A stretch of 64,000 bases of DNA from Nematostella vectensis. Taxonomy: Eukaryota; Cnidaria; Anthozoa; Actiniaria; Edwardsiidae. Shown here in pieces: positions 12,180 to 22,786 of this stretch. The stretch covers positions 16,729,969 to 16,793,968 of the forward strand of contig NC_064035.1 of assembly GCF_932526225.1 (NCBI RefSeq), written 5' to 3'. Below the pieces are notes generated by a model. The model ran no database searches, was not told the DNA's origin, and was given only the letters and a program-made list of their open reading frames with translations. Made by a program: the position numbers and the translations under genes. Numbering within the stretch: position 1 is the first letter of the stretch; the number at the start of each line of letters is the position of its first letter.

Positions 12180-12347
12180 AGGAATTTTCTGAGCCTGCGA
12201 TATATATTTAAGTGCATGCGCACTTCAATGTTATTTGGCGCGTCCATTTTACCCCTCGCATTTCGCCCGCCGAAATATGAAACAACAACCGATAAAAACC
12301 AGCTGACCGTGCTACCACGCTTAAAAAACTATCTCTGTAGGTCAGAT
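12180..12347 (+). promoter_or_regulatory. Putative AF10 promoter / 5' UTR
   Basis: GC content rises locally. Visible motifs are GCATGCGCAC (NRF1-like half), GTCCATTTTA (YY1-like) and TTTCGCCCGCCGAAAT, an imperfect palindrome resembling an E2F site. No clear TATA box is seen. A possible acceptor (ctctgtag) lies eight bases before the chosen ATG, so part of this could be intronic. Assignment is inferred from position. Confidence 0.35.
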
Positions 12348-15300
12348 ATGGTAAAAGCGATGGTTGGGGGCTGTTGTGTATGTTCGGATGAGCGAGGATG
12401 GGACGAGAACCCGTTGGTTTACTGTGACGGTCACGGGTGCAATGTAGCTGTGCATCAAGGTTTGACAACAAGCACGAAACCATTCACTGACAACTTAACG
12501 TGATATTTTGTCATTTCCGCTTCTTATGCTGTGTATACATTGATGTATTTACAGCTTGTTATGGTATAGTCCAAGTCCCGAAGGGCCCGTGGTTTTGTAG
12601 GAAGTGCGAGTCTCAAGAACGAATCGCGAGAGTTGTAAGCATGCGAATGTTATGTTAACTTAAAACAAGAACAAAATAATTGTAGTCATTTGAAACATGC
12701 CGCACACAATTGACAAGCCCTAAAAATAATGTCAGTACGGCTGTTAGATTATCGATATAGAATTCTTACCGTATCGAATTCAATTTTTTTTGCATTGAAA
12801 TGTCAAAATACTATTCCACGTGTCTTTTTTGAGGTTAACTTATATAACTTAAGCTTAAATAAGAGTAAGTATACTTAAGTAGAATTTTCTTCAATTTGAA
12901 CTATCAATCAAAGTTTGTTTTGGTACCAAAATTTCGAGTTTTAGATTTCTTCTGCAGAAAAGATCGTTTACAGAATCTGTTAAAGTATTATCAACAGGTG
13001 TTCTATTTACTCTTATCTCCAGAAATGTGAGTTATGTCCTTCAAAGGTTGGAGCTCTCAAACGCACTGACAATGGAGGTATGAAATTTATATAGCAATTG
13101 TCATTTTAGTCAGATAAAACAGTTAAATGGCAGTTAAAACTCGGTTTATTCAAAGATAGAATGTCTCAAGCTTTATGGCTCGGCCAGGTTGGCTTGGTGT
13201 ATAAACCCTGCTGTCTACATTAGAAACTGTGGATCTCTCGTCTTATCCTGTAATAACATAAAAAAGAGATCCTGTCATTAAAAACCCACTGCATTAACCT
13301 ATATACTGTATGAAGTTGTAAATAGTGCTGGCATACAGCAGGGGTTTTATTAGGCCCTGGCGGCTGGCGGAAACACCAGCTATTTTCCACTGAGCGCCAG
13401 CTACCTTTTTATAAACATTGATTTTAGTTTTATTTGAACTAATAAAATAAAATAACTTCCACCCCCTACTTATCAATCTCCACCGACATAAGCAAGCATT
13501 AGTATTTTTGTGTGGATAATCTGTTCTTGAGATCTGATTCTGCAAAGTACCTTTAATCATGAAAAAGTAGTAATTTTTAGGCAAATCAAGTAATTTCAGA
13601 CAAATCAAGAGTCTTACAATCTTCAATATCTCAAGAATGAGCTATTCAAGAATATCAAGAATTATCTACCAGAAATACTAATAATGCTTATTTTGTTTTA
13701 TATTACACAAAGAACCTCTAGGCAAAAAATCAAGCAAATGTAAGCCAACACAACCTTACAATTTAATGGCCTATGGTACTATCTCGTTGCTACCAAACAC
13801 CGTTGGTACGAAAGGGAAAAGCGCTTCATTTGATTAAATAGACTAAGATCGCCGTGCGTCCTACAACTTCATTCCATGGACCAGTGGTTAGCACCTTTGA
13901 CTCATAAGCAAGTGCTCCAGGTTCAATCCCTGGTCAAGTCTTTTTTTTATTTTTATTTTCTTAGAAACTCCAGTTCCAACTTATTTTTTTTCCCCAAGAG
14001 ATTAATTTAAACTTTTGACCATGGGAGGGGTCAGATGTCATCATCACTTATGTCATTTATGTCTAAAACACTTATGATGAAAGTTCCAAGAGATTTGACA
14101 AAAACAGAAGCTTTTATAAAACAAACAAATTTCCCTAGCAACAGACTCAAAAGATAGTACCATAGGCCCTTAAGCGACAGTGTTTAAACACTAGCCCACA
14201 CTCAATATCTTACCACGGGAATTAGGATACTTTTTCAGCGATTTTTTTAATAAAATAACCAAAAATGCATTCCCAATTTGTATTTAATATTGTATTCAGG
14301 AATAAAAAATCTCTAACCTTTGTGCGAAATGTCTCCTGCCTCCCGATTCAGCGAAATCCTTTCTCGTTATATTTCTATTTCTCTTGTCTAAAAACCCACG
14401 CGATCGTTGTTTTCAACTCTCGAAACATTTGAACAGCATAGCCTCTTGAGTGTTGGTGACTAGCCCGGGCTCTCTCCGAACCTAACTTCGTATTTAGGTG
14501 ATATATAAAATAGGAAGGGAGTGAAACAACGCTCGATTCCATTGTTCGAAAACCTGCCTAGTTACGGCCAATGTTGTGATGTTGGTATGAGACATGATGG
14601 ATGAGTGACAGCTCACTTTCTCTTTGAACTTATCGCAATGCCGACACACGCCAGGGGAAGGCGACAAGCACAGGGATCAGGGCTAATTTTGTCTAGGCAG
14701 GAAAAAGAAATGTTTTCCCGCTCAAATATCGAAAGATGTCATATAACTGGAAAGAGCAAATAAAATTATTATCTGGTCATCGGATGCCATTTAACTTTTT
14801 GGATGAAGAAATGCAACGGTCCGTAGAAACATTTTTAAAAATAAACCCCGATCCCTGCACTTGCCGCATGCCCGGGCGTGTGTCGGCCCTGCGATAAGTT
14901 CAAAGAGAAAGTGAGCTGTCACTCGTAAATCATGTCTCATACCAACATCACAACATTGGCCGTAACTAGGCAGGTTTTTGAATAATGGAATCGAGCGTTG
15001 TTTCACTCCCTTCCTATTTTTTTTAGAACCTAAATATGAAGTTAGGTTCGAAGAGCGTTCGGGCTAGTCACAAACACTCAAGAGGCTATGGTTACTCTGT
15101 ACTGTTCAAATGTTTCGAGAGTTGAAAACAACGATCGCGTGGGTTTTTAGACAAGAGAAATCGCTGAATCGGGAGGCAGGAGACATTTCGCACCAAGGTT
15201 AGAGATATTTTTTTGCTGAATACAATATTCAGCGAATTGGGAATGCATTTTTGGTTATTTTATTAAGAAATCGCTGACAAAGTATCCTAATTCCCGTGAT

Positions 15301-18300
15301 CTTACAATGTGTGTAGCAGTCTGTAAATCAACTGACAGGTATTTGAATGTAAAGCAACTGACATTTTGAACATCTCCCCTTACCTCCCGCTATTGTATCC
15401 TATATGTATTATCTTTTTTTTAGGTTGGGCACATGTCGTTTGTGCACTGTACATCCCAGAAGTGCGTTTTGGTAATGTCAGTACCATGGAACCCATCTTG
15501 CTGGCCTCAGTCCCCCATGAACGTTACCTCAAGGTTTACATAATTAATTGTTTTGTTTGATGAACTCAGTGTTCATCATTCCAATGAGAAGTGGTTGTGC
15601 AGTTGATAAGTACTAAGACTGACAGCATTGTGTTATTGTTCTCAGACCTGCTATATATGTGAGGAAAGAGGGAAAGAAAGTAGAACAGCTCACGGGGGCT
15701 GCATGAACTGTAACAAGCTTGGCTGCAAACAAACATTCCATGTAACATGGTATGGTCCCTACTATTTCCTACAACAAAGACATTACACCTTGTGTTCTTT
15801 TCTTTTTGGGTGACCTAAATGAGAATTAATTTCTTATACTGTAGCCTGTAGAAATATTCTATGTTCTGTTCTATGCACATAATGACATGTACCACTTTTC
15901 AGACTAGTCATTAGTACAAAATAAGAGACTAGATGTCCAGTTTAATCTCCTTACCTGGCAAACGCTCAAGAAAGCAAACACTGCAATGATGCTGAGTGAT
16001 CCCAGCTCTTTTTCATCTTCAATGCAGTATACTGTGGGTTTCCTTGTTATGGAGTAAGATGTAGAAGAACTATGCTGACTCCATGGTTTTTACCATATTT
16101 GCTCCCTGCAATCAATTTTGTGATTTGCAGTGCTCAGAGCTGTGGCTTGCTATGTGAAGAAAATGATGGTCAGTCTGGGCCAACGGTAAAATACGTTGGG
16201 TACTGCCAGTTCCACTGGAACAAAAAGGTATTGAAATAATAAATTTTGGATGTTCATCATCCCCAAGTTCATTCAGTAAGAAAGTGCAGGTCTCGTCAAA
16301 GGAATAGAAGGTGCTGCAGGCTGATGATTGTTATTTTCTGTGGAGAACAAAGGCGAGAAGAAATTACTGTAATCCAACTCACACTGAGAACCAAACCCAA
16401 AACCTAATGTTGACACACAGGTCTTGCTCTGCCAACTGCACCGGACAGGTTACTCAGTAAACTATACACATGAACTGCATATATGAATTTTCTTTTTATA
16501 CAGTATATCATACTATTTATGCCATTCTTGCCAATATAAGCCTGTAATAATATTTTTTTTTTCTCACCTCTTTTGTCCAAAGGCAAAGGGAATTTTATTT
16601 AACAAGACTCCAGAGAAAGAGAAAGCCAAGATGAAGTTTGACGTTAGGAAGCAAAAATCTCGTACAAGCAGTGAGAGCAGTACAAACTCAACTGGGGCCA
16701 TCCCCGCAACTAAACCAGATAACAGCAAGCCCCAAGATAAAGAGACAGAACTAAACCAAACGGCATCAGCAACACCAAGCAATGCCAAACCAAGAGGGAA
16801 AAAGCCAGCTAGTGTGAAAACTCCACCTGTTGCTAACGAAAAAGGACCTGATTTGCAGGGCAATGCAGAAGTCAACATGAGTGTCGAATTACCTGCATCA
16901 AAAACTGCTGTACAAGATGCTGTTTCTCCAATACCTCGTATAAAACCAATGGAGAGTGGATATGTTCCGAGTATATCTAATGTGAGCCCACCAACTACAA
17001 AAGCACAACATGAGCCAGTGCAATTATTCAGTGTAGCCAAGTCAACCCCGACCCCGCCCTTGGTAAGCACGGCTTTGCCCAAGCTCCACTATCAGGCAGC
17101 CAATGTAGCATCTAGCAGTAACAAGTCTAAGGCTATTACAGTGAACAAGAAACGTCCTAGCACAAAGAATGATGAAGAGCCTAAGCGCAAAGTTGGAAGG
17201 CCGCCAACAAAGAAAATGCTTGCAAAACAGCAACCAAAACAAGCAAACAAACAAAGTGGTGTTAAAGTACCAAGGAAGAAATCACTTCTTAACAGTGCCA
17301 TACCTGCATCTAGCCCTTCTCCAGTCTCCAGCAGCTCAGCTCATCCGAGTTATAGTGGTGGGGCAGCCTCTATTCATTCAAGCCCTGTTCCGATCCAGAA
17401 TGGTCTTCCTCCAGGTAACCCTGGACAATATGTCACCCCACAGCCCAGGCACGCTGGCTTGCTGGAAAATGGGAACCATGTCTCTGAGCAGCACAACAAG
17501 CAGACTCCACCCAACAACGTCCCACTGTAAGTTATACTCTTATGTTAGACTGTAGTGCCTTCTGCTTTTGCAGTGGCAAGATTTGTTCAAACACAAGTCA
17601 TACTTTTGTCAGAATGTAGCATGGTGGAAGACTTTATCAAATCACTTGTTAGTCAGCAGTTCCTCATGTTTCCAAACTCTTACTTTGCAGTCAACTCCCT
17701 AGCAGTTTGGAACAGCTGCTGGAGTACCAATGGGAGCAAGGGGCTCAGTTCCTTATGCAGCAGGCTTCACAGTATGATGGTACGAAAGTCAATCTTGAAT
17801 AGATCTAATAAACGCACCGGGCGTTTATTAAATTTCGATGGTCCGAGGGGGGGGGGGGGGGGGGGGGGATGGCGTTCAATAGATAGGAGGCGTTTATTAG
17901 AGGGGGGTATTCTTTGTAAACTAACAATATAACAAAATCCAAGTGCAGTGGGGTTCTAGTCTCAGCCAGGATCATGTAAAATTATAGGCCTAACGTAGCA
18001 AGCATTTCTTGACACTTGATCAAGTCTTACCTACTAGAAGCCAAACTTAGATAATTAATTTTGATTTATATTACCGAAATTCCTATGTCATTTGTTTTTA
18101 AGCTAGGAGAGGGGGCGTTTGTTAGAGAAGGGCGTTCATTACAAACTTATAAGCTTAAAGCCGCATTGTCACCAGTTCACTTCCGGAGGTACGACAGAAA
18201 CCTTGACCGTTAAAAGACAAAAGAATCTATAAGAATCCGATATATTTAACATGCCATCCGCTCCAAATTATCAATCACATCCTCGAAGAAACTTGCAATA

Positions 18301-20602
18301 GACACACTGCTTTCAATATTTTGAAATATTTTTCGGGTTTTCCGTTAAAAATGACCGGAAATTATTAAGTAATCGACCGGAAGTAAATTTGTGAAAATGC
18401 GGCTTTAAGGGGGGCTACATTAGATAGGAGGCGTTCTTTAGATAGGGGCGTTTATTAGATCATTTACGGTATTGTACCACAGAGCATGACTTATCTGAAA
18501 ATAAATCATTGAGTTTAAACTCATGGAATTTGATTACTCTATTTACTGCCTGATCAATTCAAAACTAATAACCTATTTTTTACAGCTGTCTTAAACTGCT
18601 CATTCTGTGTTTTATCATTGTTTTGTTTGTACCTGAAGTTGCGTCCTTGATGTCAAGTCTACACCAACTCAAGGCAGACAACAGCAGACTAGAGGCTCGT
18701 CTAGATGCCCTGATAGCAAGACGAAGCCAGCTGTTGCAAGTGAACGCCCGCCTGTCGGCACCCATGTCTTGCACCCCAACAAACAGCTCATCCACACCAA
18801 CTGATGTGACAATGAGGGATGCATCGTCTAAAAGTTCACTTGTAACGACGCAAACAAGCAGCATTATGTCGAGCACTACTGGTGTTTTATCCCCATCTAA
18901 CAGAGATAGTGGATTCCATTGTCCAAGGTCAGTTAGCACTGTTGCCATGGTAGAACCCACTGTGTGTAACGTTTCGGAGACAGCACCCAGGAGTAGCCAG
19001 TACAATATACAGCAGGCCCAGGGGAAAACGGGAGTTAGGGAGACAGTTCCAGCAGTGAGTGTGAACCTTAAAGCTGAGACGAGTAAAACCCCCAAGACTC
19101 AGTCGGTGAAAGTGTCTCCAATAGTCACTGACCAAAAGAAACATGTCGGTGGTGGTGCTGGTTTGAAACCTGAGCAAAAAGTGCAGCAGGCTGTGGAACA
19201 CCAAAAGCCAGTGATGACCCAAGGCGCAGTGACCATGCTACCAGTATCCCAAGCGAAGATAGCAGTCTCCCAGCAGAGCCAGCTCCTTCCAAAACAGCAG
19301 TTACCTCTGACCCCACAGCAACAAAGACAAGTCCAACACTTGTCAAGCAAACACAGCAGCAGCAAACAGCCACTAATCCTGCCGCAGCAACCGGTGTCAG
19401 CCCAACTACAGCAGCAATTACACCACCAGCAACTCATGCTTGTCATCCAACAACAACAGCAGCAGCAACAACAGCAACTAAAAGACAACCGGAGCTCCGC
19501 TAGTAGGCACGACCAAGAGAAAGCCAAAGAATTGGTGTTTTCACAGGCACAAAGTAATCAAACCACACCTACTGTGATCCCTCAGCAGTTTCTTCCTGTG
19601 CGCTACCCAGCAGGGTTTGTAACCTTCAGCGAGCAGCTCGGTCTTGCACAAGGCCTCTCTTCAGGAACCACGGTGCTGTCAACGCTGCCTGTCATGCAGA
19701 TCAATAGTAATCCTACTGCTAAGGTTTGTGCATTTGATCATATACTGTCATGTTACAGCTTGAAAGCAACAAGGAGTTGCTGTCTTCCATCTCCCAAAGG
19801 GGTTGCAGTCATTCCATCTCTCATTGGAGCATGCTTTGTTTGTGTTGTCGTGTTTGCTCACATTTTATGCTTAGCAACACGTGAAAACGAAACAAAGGCT
19901 TAAATAATTGCTCGACCAACAAATCTGGTGAATAATTGCATAAGGTAAACATATTTTGCCTTTGAATTGCTGGTACCGTTGATTGGTGAAAAACCTTTAT
20001 AGTGTGTGTTTAAATACATCGGAAAAGCTTTTGTCTTTTGTTGTTATTGTTTTTAACATTAGATACAGGGAATATTCACCCTAACAAGCTTGTGTTGGAG
20101 ATCCTATTAACCATTGACCATTGACTCGAAACTCACTCAAATCAAGAGTTTGAATGGTCCTTTGAACTATCGTACCGAGACTCAAAACTCAACTTTGGTT
20201 GCAGCAGCATCTTCAAGAAATAGTGATACTGTTTGTTTGGTTGTTGAATATGTGGTTGTTTAGACGCTAACCTAGTTTGGATAGGCGAAAAAGAGAGAAG
20301 ATAATGAACAGGTTGTGTGGGATTGTACGCGAGAGCCTGACCGTGCTGACCTGGGTACCAGAGGCTCCAAGCTTCACAACATGTGTCAGTGAACGAGTGA
20401 AGCTCGAGCCTGTTGTACCCAGGGTACCTTGTCCCTAATACTCTCTTTGATGCCCATTTTGTTCCATCAGTAGTGGTTGTCTAATTTTCCATGCATAGTG
20501 CTTGATAAAGCAATACATAGCGTATTTACTCCACACTGTTTTCCTTTTTAGGTGATTAATTATGGAGACAAGAGCGGTCATTCTGGCAAAACGGAGAAAT
20601 AG
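12348..20602 (+). CDS. MLLT10: AF10/AF17 (MLLT10/MLLT6) orthologue, complete, 10 coding exons
   Basis: In known animals this nuclear cofactor reads unmodified H3K27 nucleosomes and recruits the H3K79 methyltransferase DOT1L. Exons: 12348-12459, 12555-12634, 13023-13077, 15424-15533, 15646-15749, 16131-16227, 16583-17526, 17691-17779, 18639-19723, 20552-20602; phases match throughout (2727 nt, 908 aa; human about 1070-1090). The PHD-zinc knuckle-PHD (PZP) module spans residues 9-186 (GGCCVCSDERGW, CDGHGCNVAVHQACYG, GGWAHVVCALYIPEV, KQTFHVTCAQSCGLLCEE). An AT-hook-like KRKVGRPPTKK lies near 386-396. The octapeptide EQLLEYQWEQG (508-518) precedes a leucine zipper (534-571), the DOT1L-binding OM-LZ. 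A Q10 tract is at 801-810. The tail INYGDKSGHSGKTEK matches the human C-terminus in style. The vertebrate paralogues AF10 and AF17 cannot be told apart here. The start codon is the least certain part; an upstream in-frame ATG at 12216 is less likely. Confidence 0.93.
13768..14168. mobile_element. TTAA-flanked MITE in AF10 intron 3
   Basis: A perfect 17-bp terminal inverted repeat, GGCCTATGGTACTATCT, bounds a 401-bp element with no transposase. TTAA occurs one base outside each end (13763-13766 and 14170-14173), the target-site signature of piggyBac-type elements. A tRNA-like stretch lies inside. Confidence 0.75.
13877..13936 (+). other. tRNA-derived sequence (pseudo-tRNA / SINE head)
   Basis: It has an A-box-like D arm (AGTGGTTAGCAC), a GACTCATAA anticodon-loop-like segment (CAT, Met-like) and a perfect T arm (CCAGG TTCAATC CCTGG), followed by a T run. 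The acceptor stem does not pair, so it is a tRNA-derived SINE head or pseudogene, not a functional tRNA. Confidence 0.65.
14213..15298. mobile_element. 1.09-kb foldback element in AF10 intron 3
   Basis: Two long near-identical inverted arms (about 14213-14695 and 14835-15298) flank a spacer of about 140 bp. The ends read CACGGGAATTAGGATAC and its complement. ATCTTA directly abuts both ends (14207-14212 and 15299-15304) and is probably a 6-bp target-site duplication. No transposase is encoded; the 71-aa ORF at 14791-15006 lies in an arm. In AF10 pre-mRNA the arms would form a hairpin of several hundred base pairs. Confidence 0.85.
17800..18474 (-). repeat. Dispersed repeat family R1, copy B
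   Basis: This is inverted relative to copies A and C and sits in the AF10 intron after exon 8. Landmarks are GGGCGTTTATTAAATTTCGA, a poly-G run (about 17846-17868), GATAGGAGGCGTTTATTAGA and GTTCTAGTCTCAGCC. More family sequence continues at 18100-18474, interrupted by the TTAA element at 18159-18404. Confidence 0.75.
18159..18404. mobile_element. 246-bp TTAA-flanked MITE nested in R1 copy B
   Basis: Terminal inverted repeats of about 30 bp (AGCCGCATTGTCACC... / ...GTGAAAATGCGGCT, extending to CTTCCGG) are bounded by TTAA at 18155-18158 and 18405-18408. It is piggyBac-style and non-autonomous. It interrupts the R1 repeat and is therefore younger. Confidence 0.8.
20351..20426. repeat. Short imperfect inverted repeat
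   Basis: CTGGGTACCAGAGGCTC and GAGCCTGTTGTACCCAG form arms of about 25 bp around a loop of about 22 bp, in the last AF10 intron. It is probably a MITE remnant. Confidence 0.65.
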
Positions 20603-20936
20603 CTCCACTTTGTTATGCTGACGTGAAGAGGGCCTCTAGCTTATCACCAGTCCATTGAAAGACGGTTGTAAAAGAGAGTCCAACCTGACAAAGCTTCGCT
20701 TTCGCGCTAAAATACCACAGAAACCTCATTATTTCGATCCACTTACCGAACGACCGGCAAAGTACACCGTCTTATTAAGTCTGTATTTCTCACTCGCCTT
20801 ATTTTAGCGTTTTTATGTACAAAATTGCATTCATTCAAATCACTCATCCTTTTTATATGTACATTTACGTTATAGAAGGACAGGGGTATATTAGATATCT
20901 TCCTATATATGAACATAAAAGTAATAGTTACTATAC

Positions 20937-20942
20937 AATAAA
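20937..20942 (+). terminator. AF10 polyadenylation signal AATAAA
   Basis: First canonical AATAAA I found downstream of the AF10 stop at 20602, implying a 3' UTR of roughly 350 nt. Confidence 0.6.
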
Positions 20943-21040
20943 GCTTAGCGATGCTTTACAAAATTGTAGTAAGGGTTAGATCAAGATAATGATTCTTTAG
21001 TCAACATCTAATAGTCACAAACAGAAAATGATATAGAAAA

Positions 21041-22085
21041 AAGCAGAACCCCCAACCCTCCACCTATAAAGATATGAACACACCAAGTAACCCACCCCTC
21101 CACCTGTAAAGATATCAACACACCAAACAGATACCCCTCCTCCTGTAAAGATGTGAACACACCAAACAAGTACCCCACCCTACCACCTGTAAAGATATGA
21201 ACACACCAAACAAGTACCCCACCCTACCACCTGTAAAGATATGAACACACCAAACAAGTACCCCACCCTACCACATATAAAGATATGAACATACCAAACA
21301 AGTACACCACCCCTCCACCTGTAAAGATGTGAACACACCAAACAAGTACCCCACCCTACCACATATAAAGATATGAACACACCAAACAAGTACACCACCC
21401 CTCCACCTATAAAGATATGAACATACCAAACAAGTACACCACCCCTCCACCTGTAAAGATGTGAACACACCAAACAAGTACCCCACCCTACCACATATAA
21501 AGATATGAACACACCAAACAAGTACCCCACCCCTCCACCTGTAAAGATATAAACACACCAAACAAGTAACCCATCCCTCCACCTGTATAGATAAGAACAT
21601 ACCAAACAAGTACACCACCCCTCCACCTGTAAAGATATGAGAACACCAAACAAGTACACCACCCTTCCACCTATAAAGATATGAACATACCAAACAAGTA
21701 CACCACCCCTCCACCTGTAAAGATATGAGAACACCAAACAAGTACACCACCCCTCCACCTGTAAAGATGTGAACACACCAAACAAGTACCCCACCCCTCC
21801 ACCTGTAAAGATATGAACACACCAACAAGTACACCACCCCTCTACCTATAAATAAATACACCAACAAGTACACCACCCCTCTACCTATAAATAAACACAC
21901 CAACAAGTACACCACCCCTCTACCTATAAATAAATACACCAACAAGTACACCACCCCTCTACCTATAAATAAATACACCGACAAGTACACCACCCCTCTA
22001 CCTATAAATAAACACACCAAACAAGTACACCACCCCTCTACCTATAAATAAACACACCAAACAAGTACACAACCCACCCTTCTAT
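21041..22085. repeat. 44-bp / 39-bp minisatellite
   Basis: Units of about 44 bp (CACCTGTAAAGATATGAA, CACACCAAACAAGTAC, CCCACCC) run to about 21835. Shorter 39-bp units (CTCTACCTATAAATAAA, ACACCAACAAGTACACC) continue to 22085. The short unit looks like a deletion derivative. The minus strand is open in all frames, producing repeat-encoded ORFs of 204 and 250 codons that I do not accept as genes. It begins about 100 bp past the AF10 poly(A) signal. Confidence 0.95.
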
Positions 22086-22490
22086 TTGCAAGCTTTGCGA
22101 TTTCATTTACACTAATTTTAACATTTGTCATATGATTCATGTCATATGTCTTTCGAGAATTTTTTACGAATTTCAAAAAACTTTAGGCATATTGAAATAA
22201 TTTTAGTTTTTTTTTTTGGCAGTACCGGAAATAATTTTAGGCATTTTTCGAGAATAATCAGGCCTATGAACCCCAGGGGGTAATGGTTTAACACAGAAGT
22301 TAAAAAAAAAAAATGGTCGAAGAGACGCGTACGGTTGCCCCTAATCTAACTTGATGATTGTTTTACTGCTGAGTTCATCAAAGATGTCGGCACAAGCTTC
22401 ATAAGCGGTCTTTTGGTCCGAAGGCGACCGCTTAGGTACCAGTATCTCTTACTTATACTTACATTTCTATTTGAGTCACGGTCAAAGGAA

Positions 22491-22786
22491 CAAGGTATAA
22501 ATCAATACAATGTTGAAAAGGTATGTTAAACGCCTCTGTTAAACAGAGTAGTTGCGCTGACGTTTCGATAGCCTGCGTAGCAAGCGTTTCTGTGGAGTTT
22601 CAGCAGGAATAGAGAGGGAGTGAGGAATATGCGCGAAAAATGGGGCGGCCATATTCCTCGCTCGCTCTCTATTCCTGTTAAAACTCCACAGAAACGCTTG
22701 CTACACAGGCTAACGTTTCTAGCGTTAGACCTTCTTTAGAGGCGTTTCAAACAGACCTTTTCAACATTGTGTTGATTCATACCTTG
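22491..22786. mobile_element. 296-bp inverted-repeat MITE
   Basis: The outer arms share ACAATGTTGAAAAGGT and AAACGCCTCT. The inner arms share TAGCCTG(C/T)GTAGCAAGCG, TTTCTGTGGAGTTT and GGAATAGAGAG. Almost the whole element folds as one hairpin. The GCTTGCTACGCAGGCTA motif also occurs at about 5680 inside R1 copy A, so the families share sequence. Confidence 0.8.

Noticed and set aside
13877..13936. Functional tRNA-Met gene
   Set aside because: No pairing acceptor stem, and it lies inside a transposable element.
16564..17301. Minus-strand ORFs of 69-172 codons
   Set aside because: Antisense of AF10 exon 16583-17526.
18580..19527. Minus-strand ORFs of 97-171 codons, including Cys/Trp-rich frames
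   Set aside because: Antisense shadows of the Gln/Ser/Thr-rich AF10 exon at 18639-19723.
19724..19903. Alternative AF10 C-terminus by read-through of the last intron
   Set aside because: The GTTTGT donor at 19724 and the terminal exon at 20552 restore a family-like C-terminus; the read-through is unlike the family.
21180..22020. 204- and 250-codon Trp/Val-rich ORFs as repetitive proteins
   Set aside because: They are different frames of the same minisatellite.
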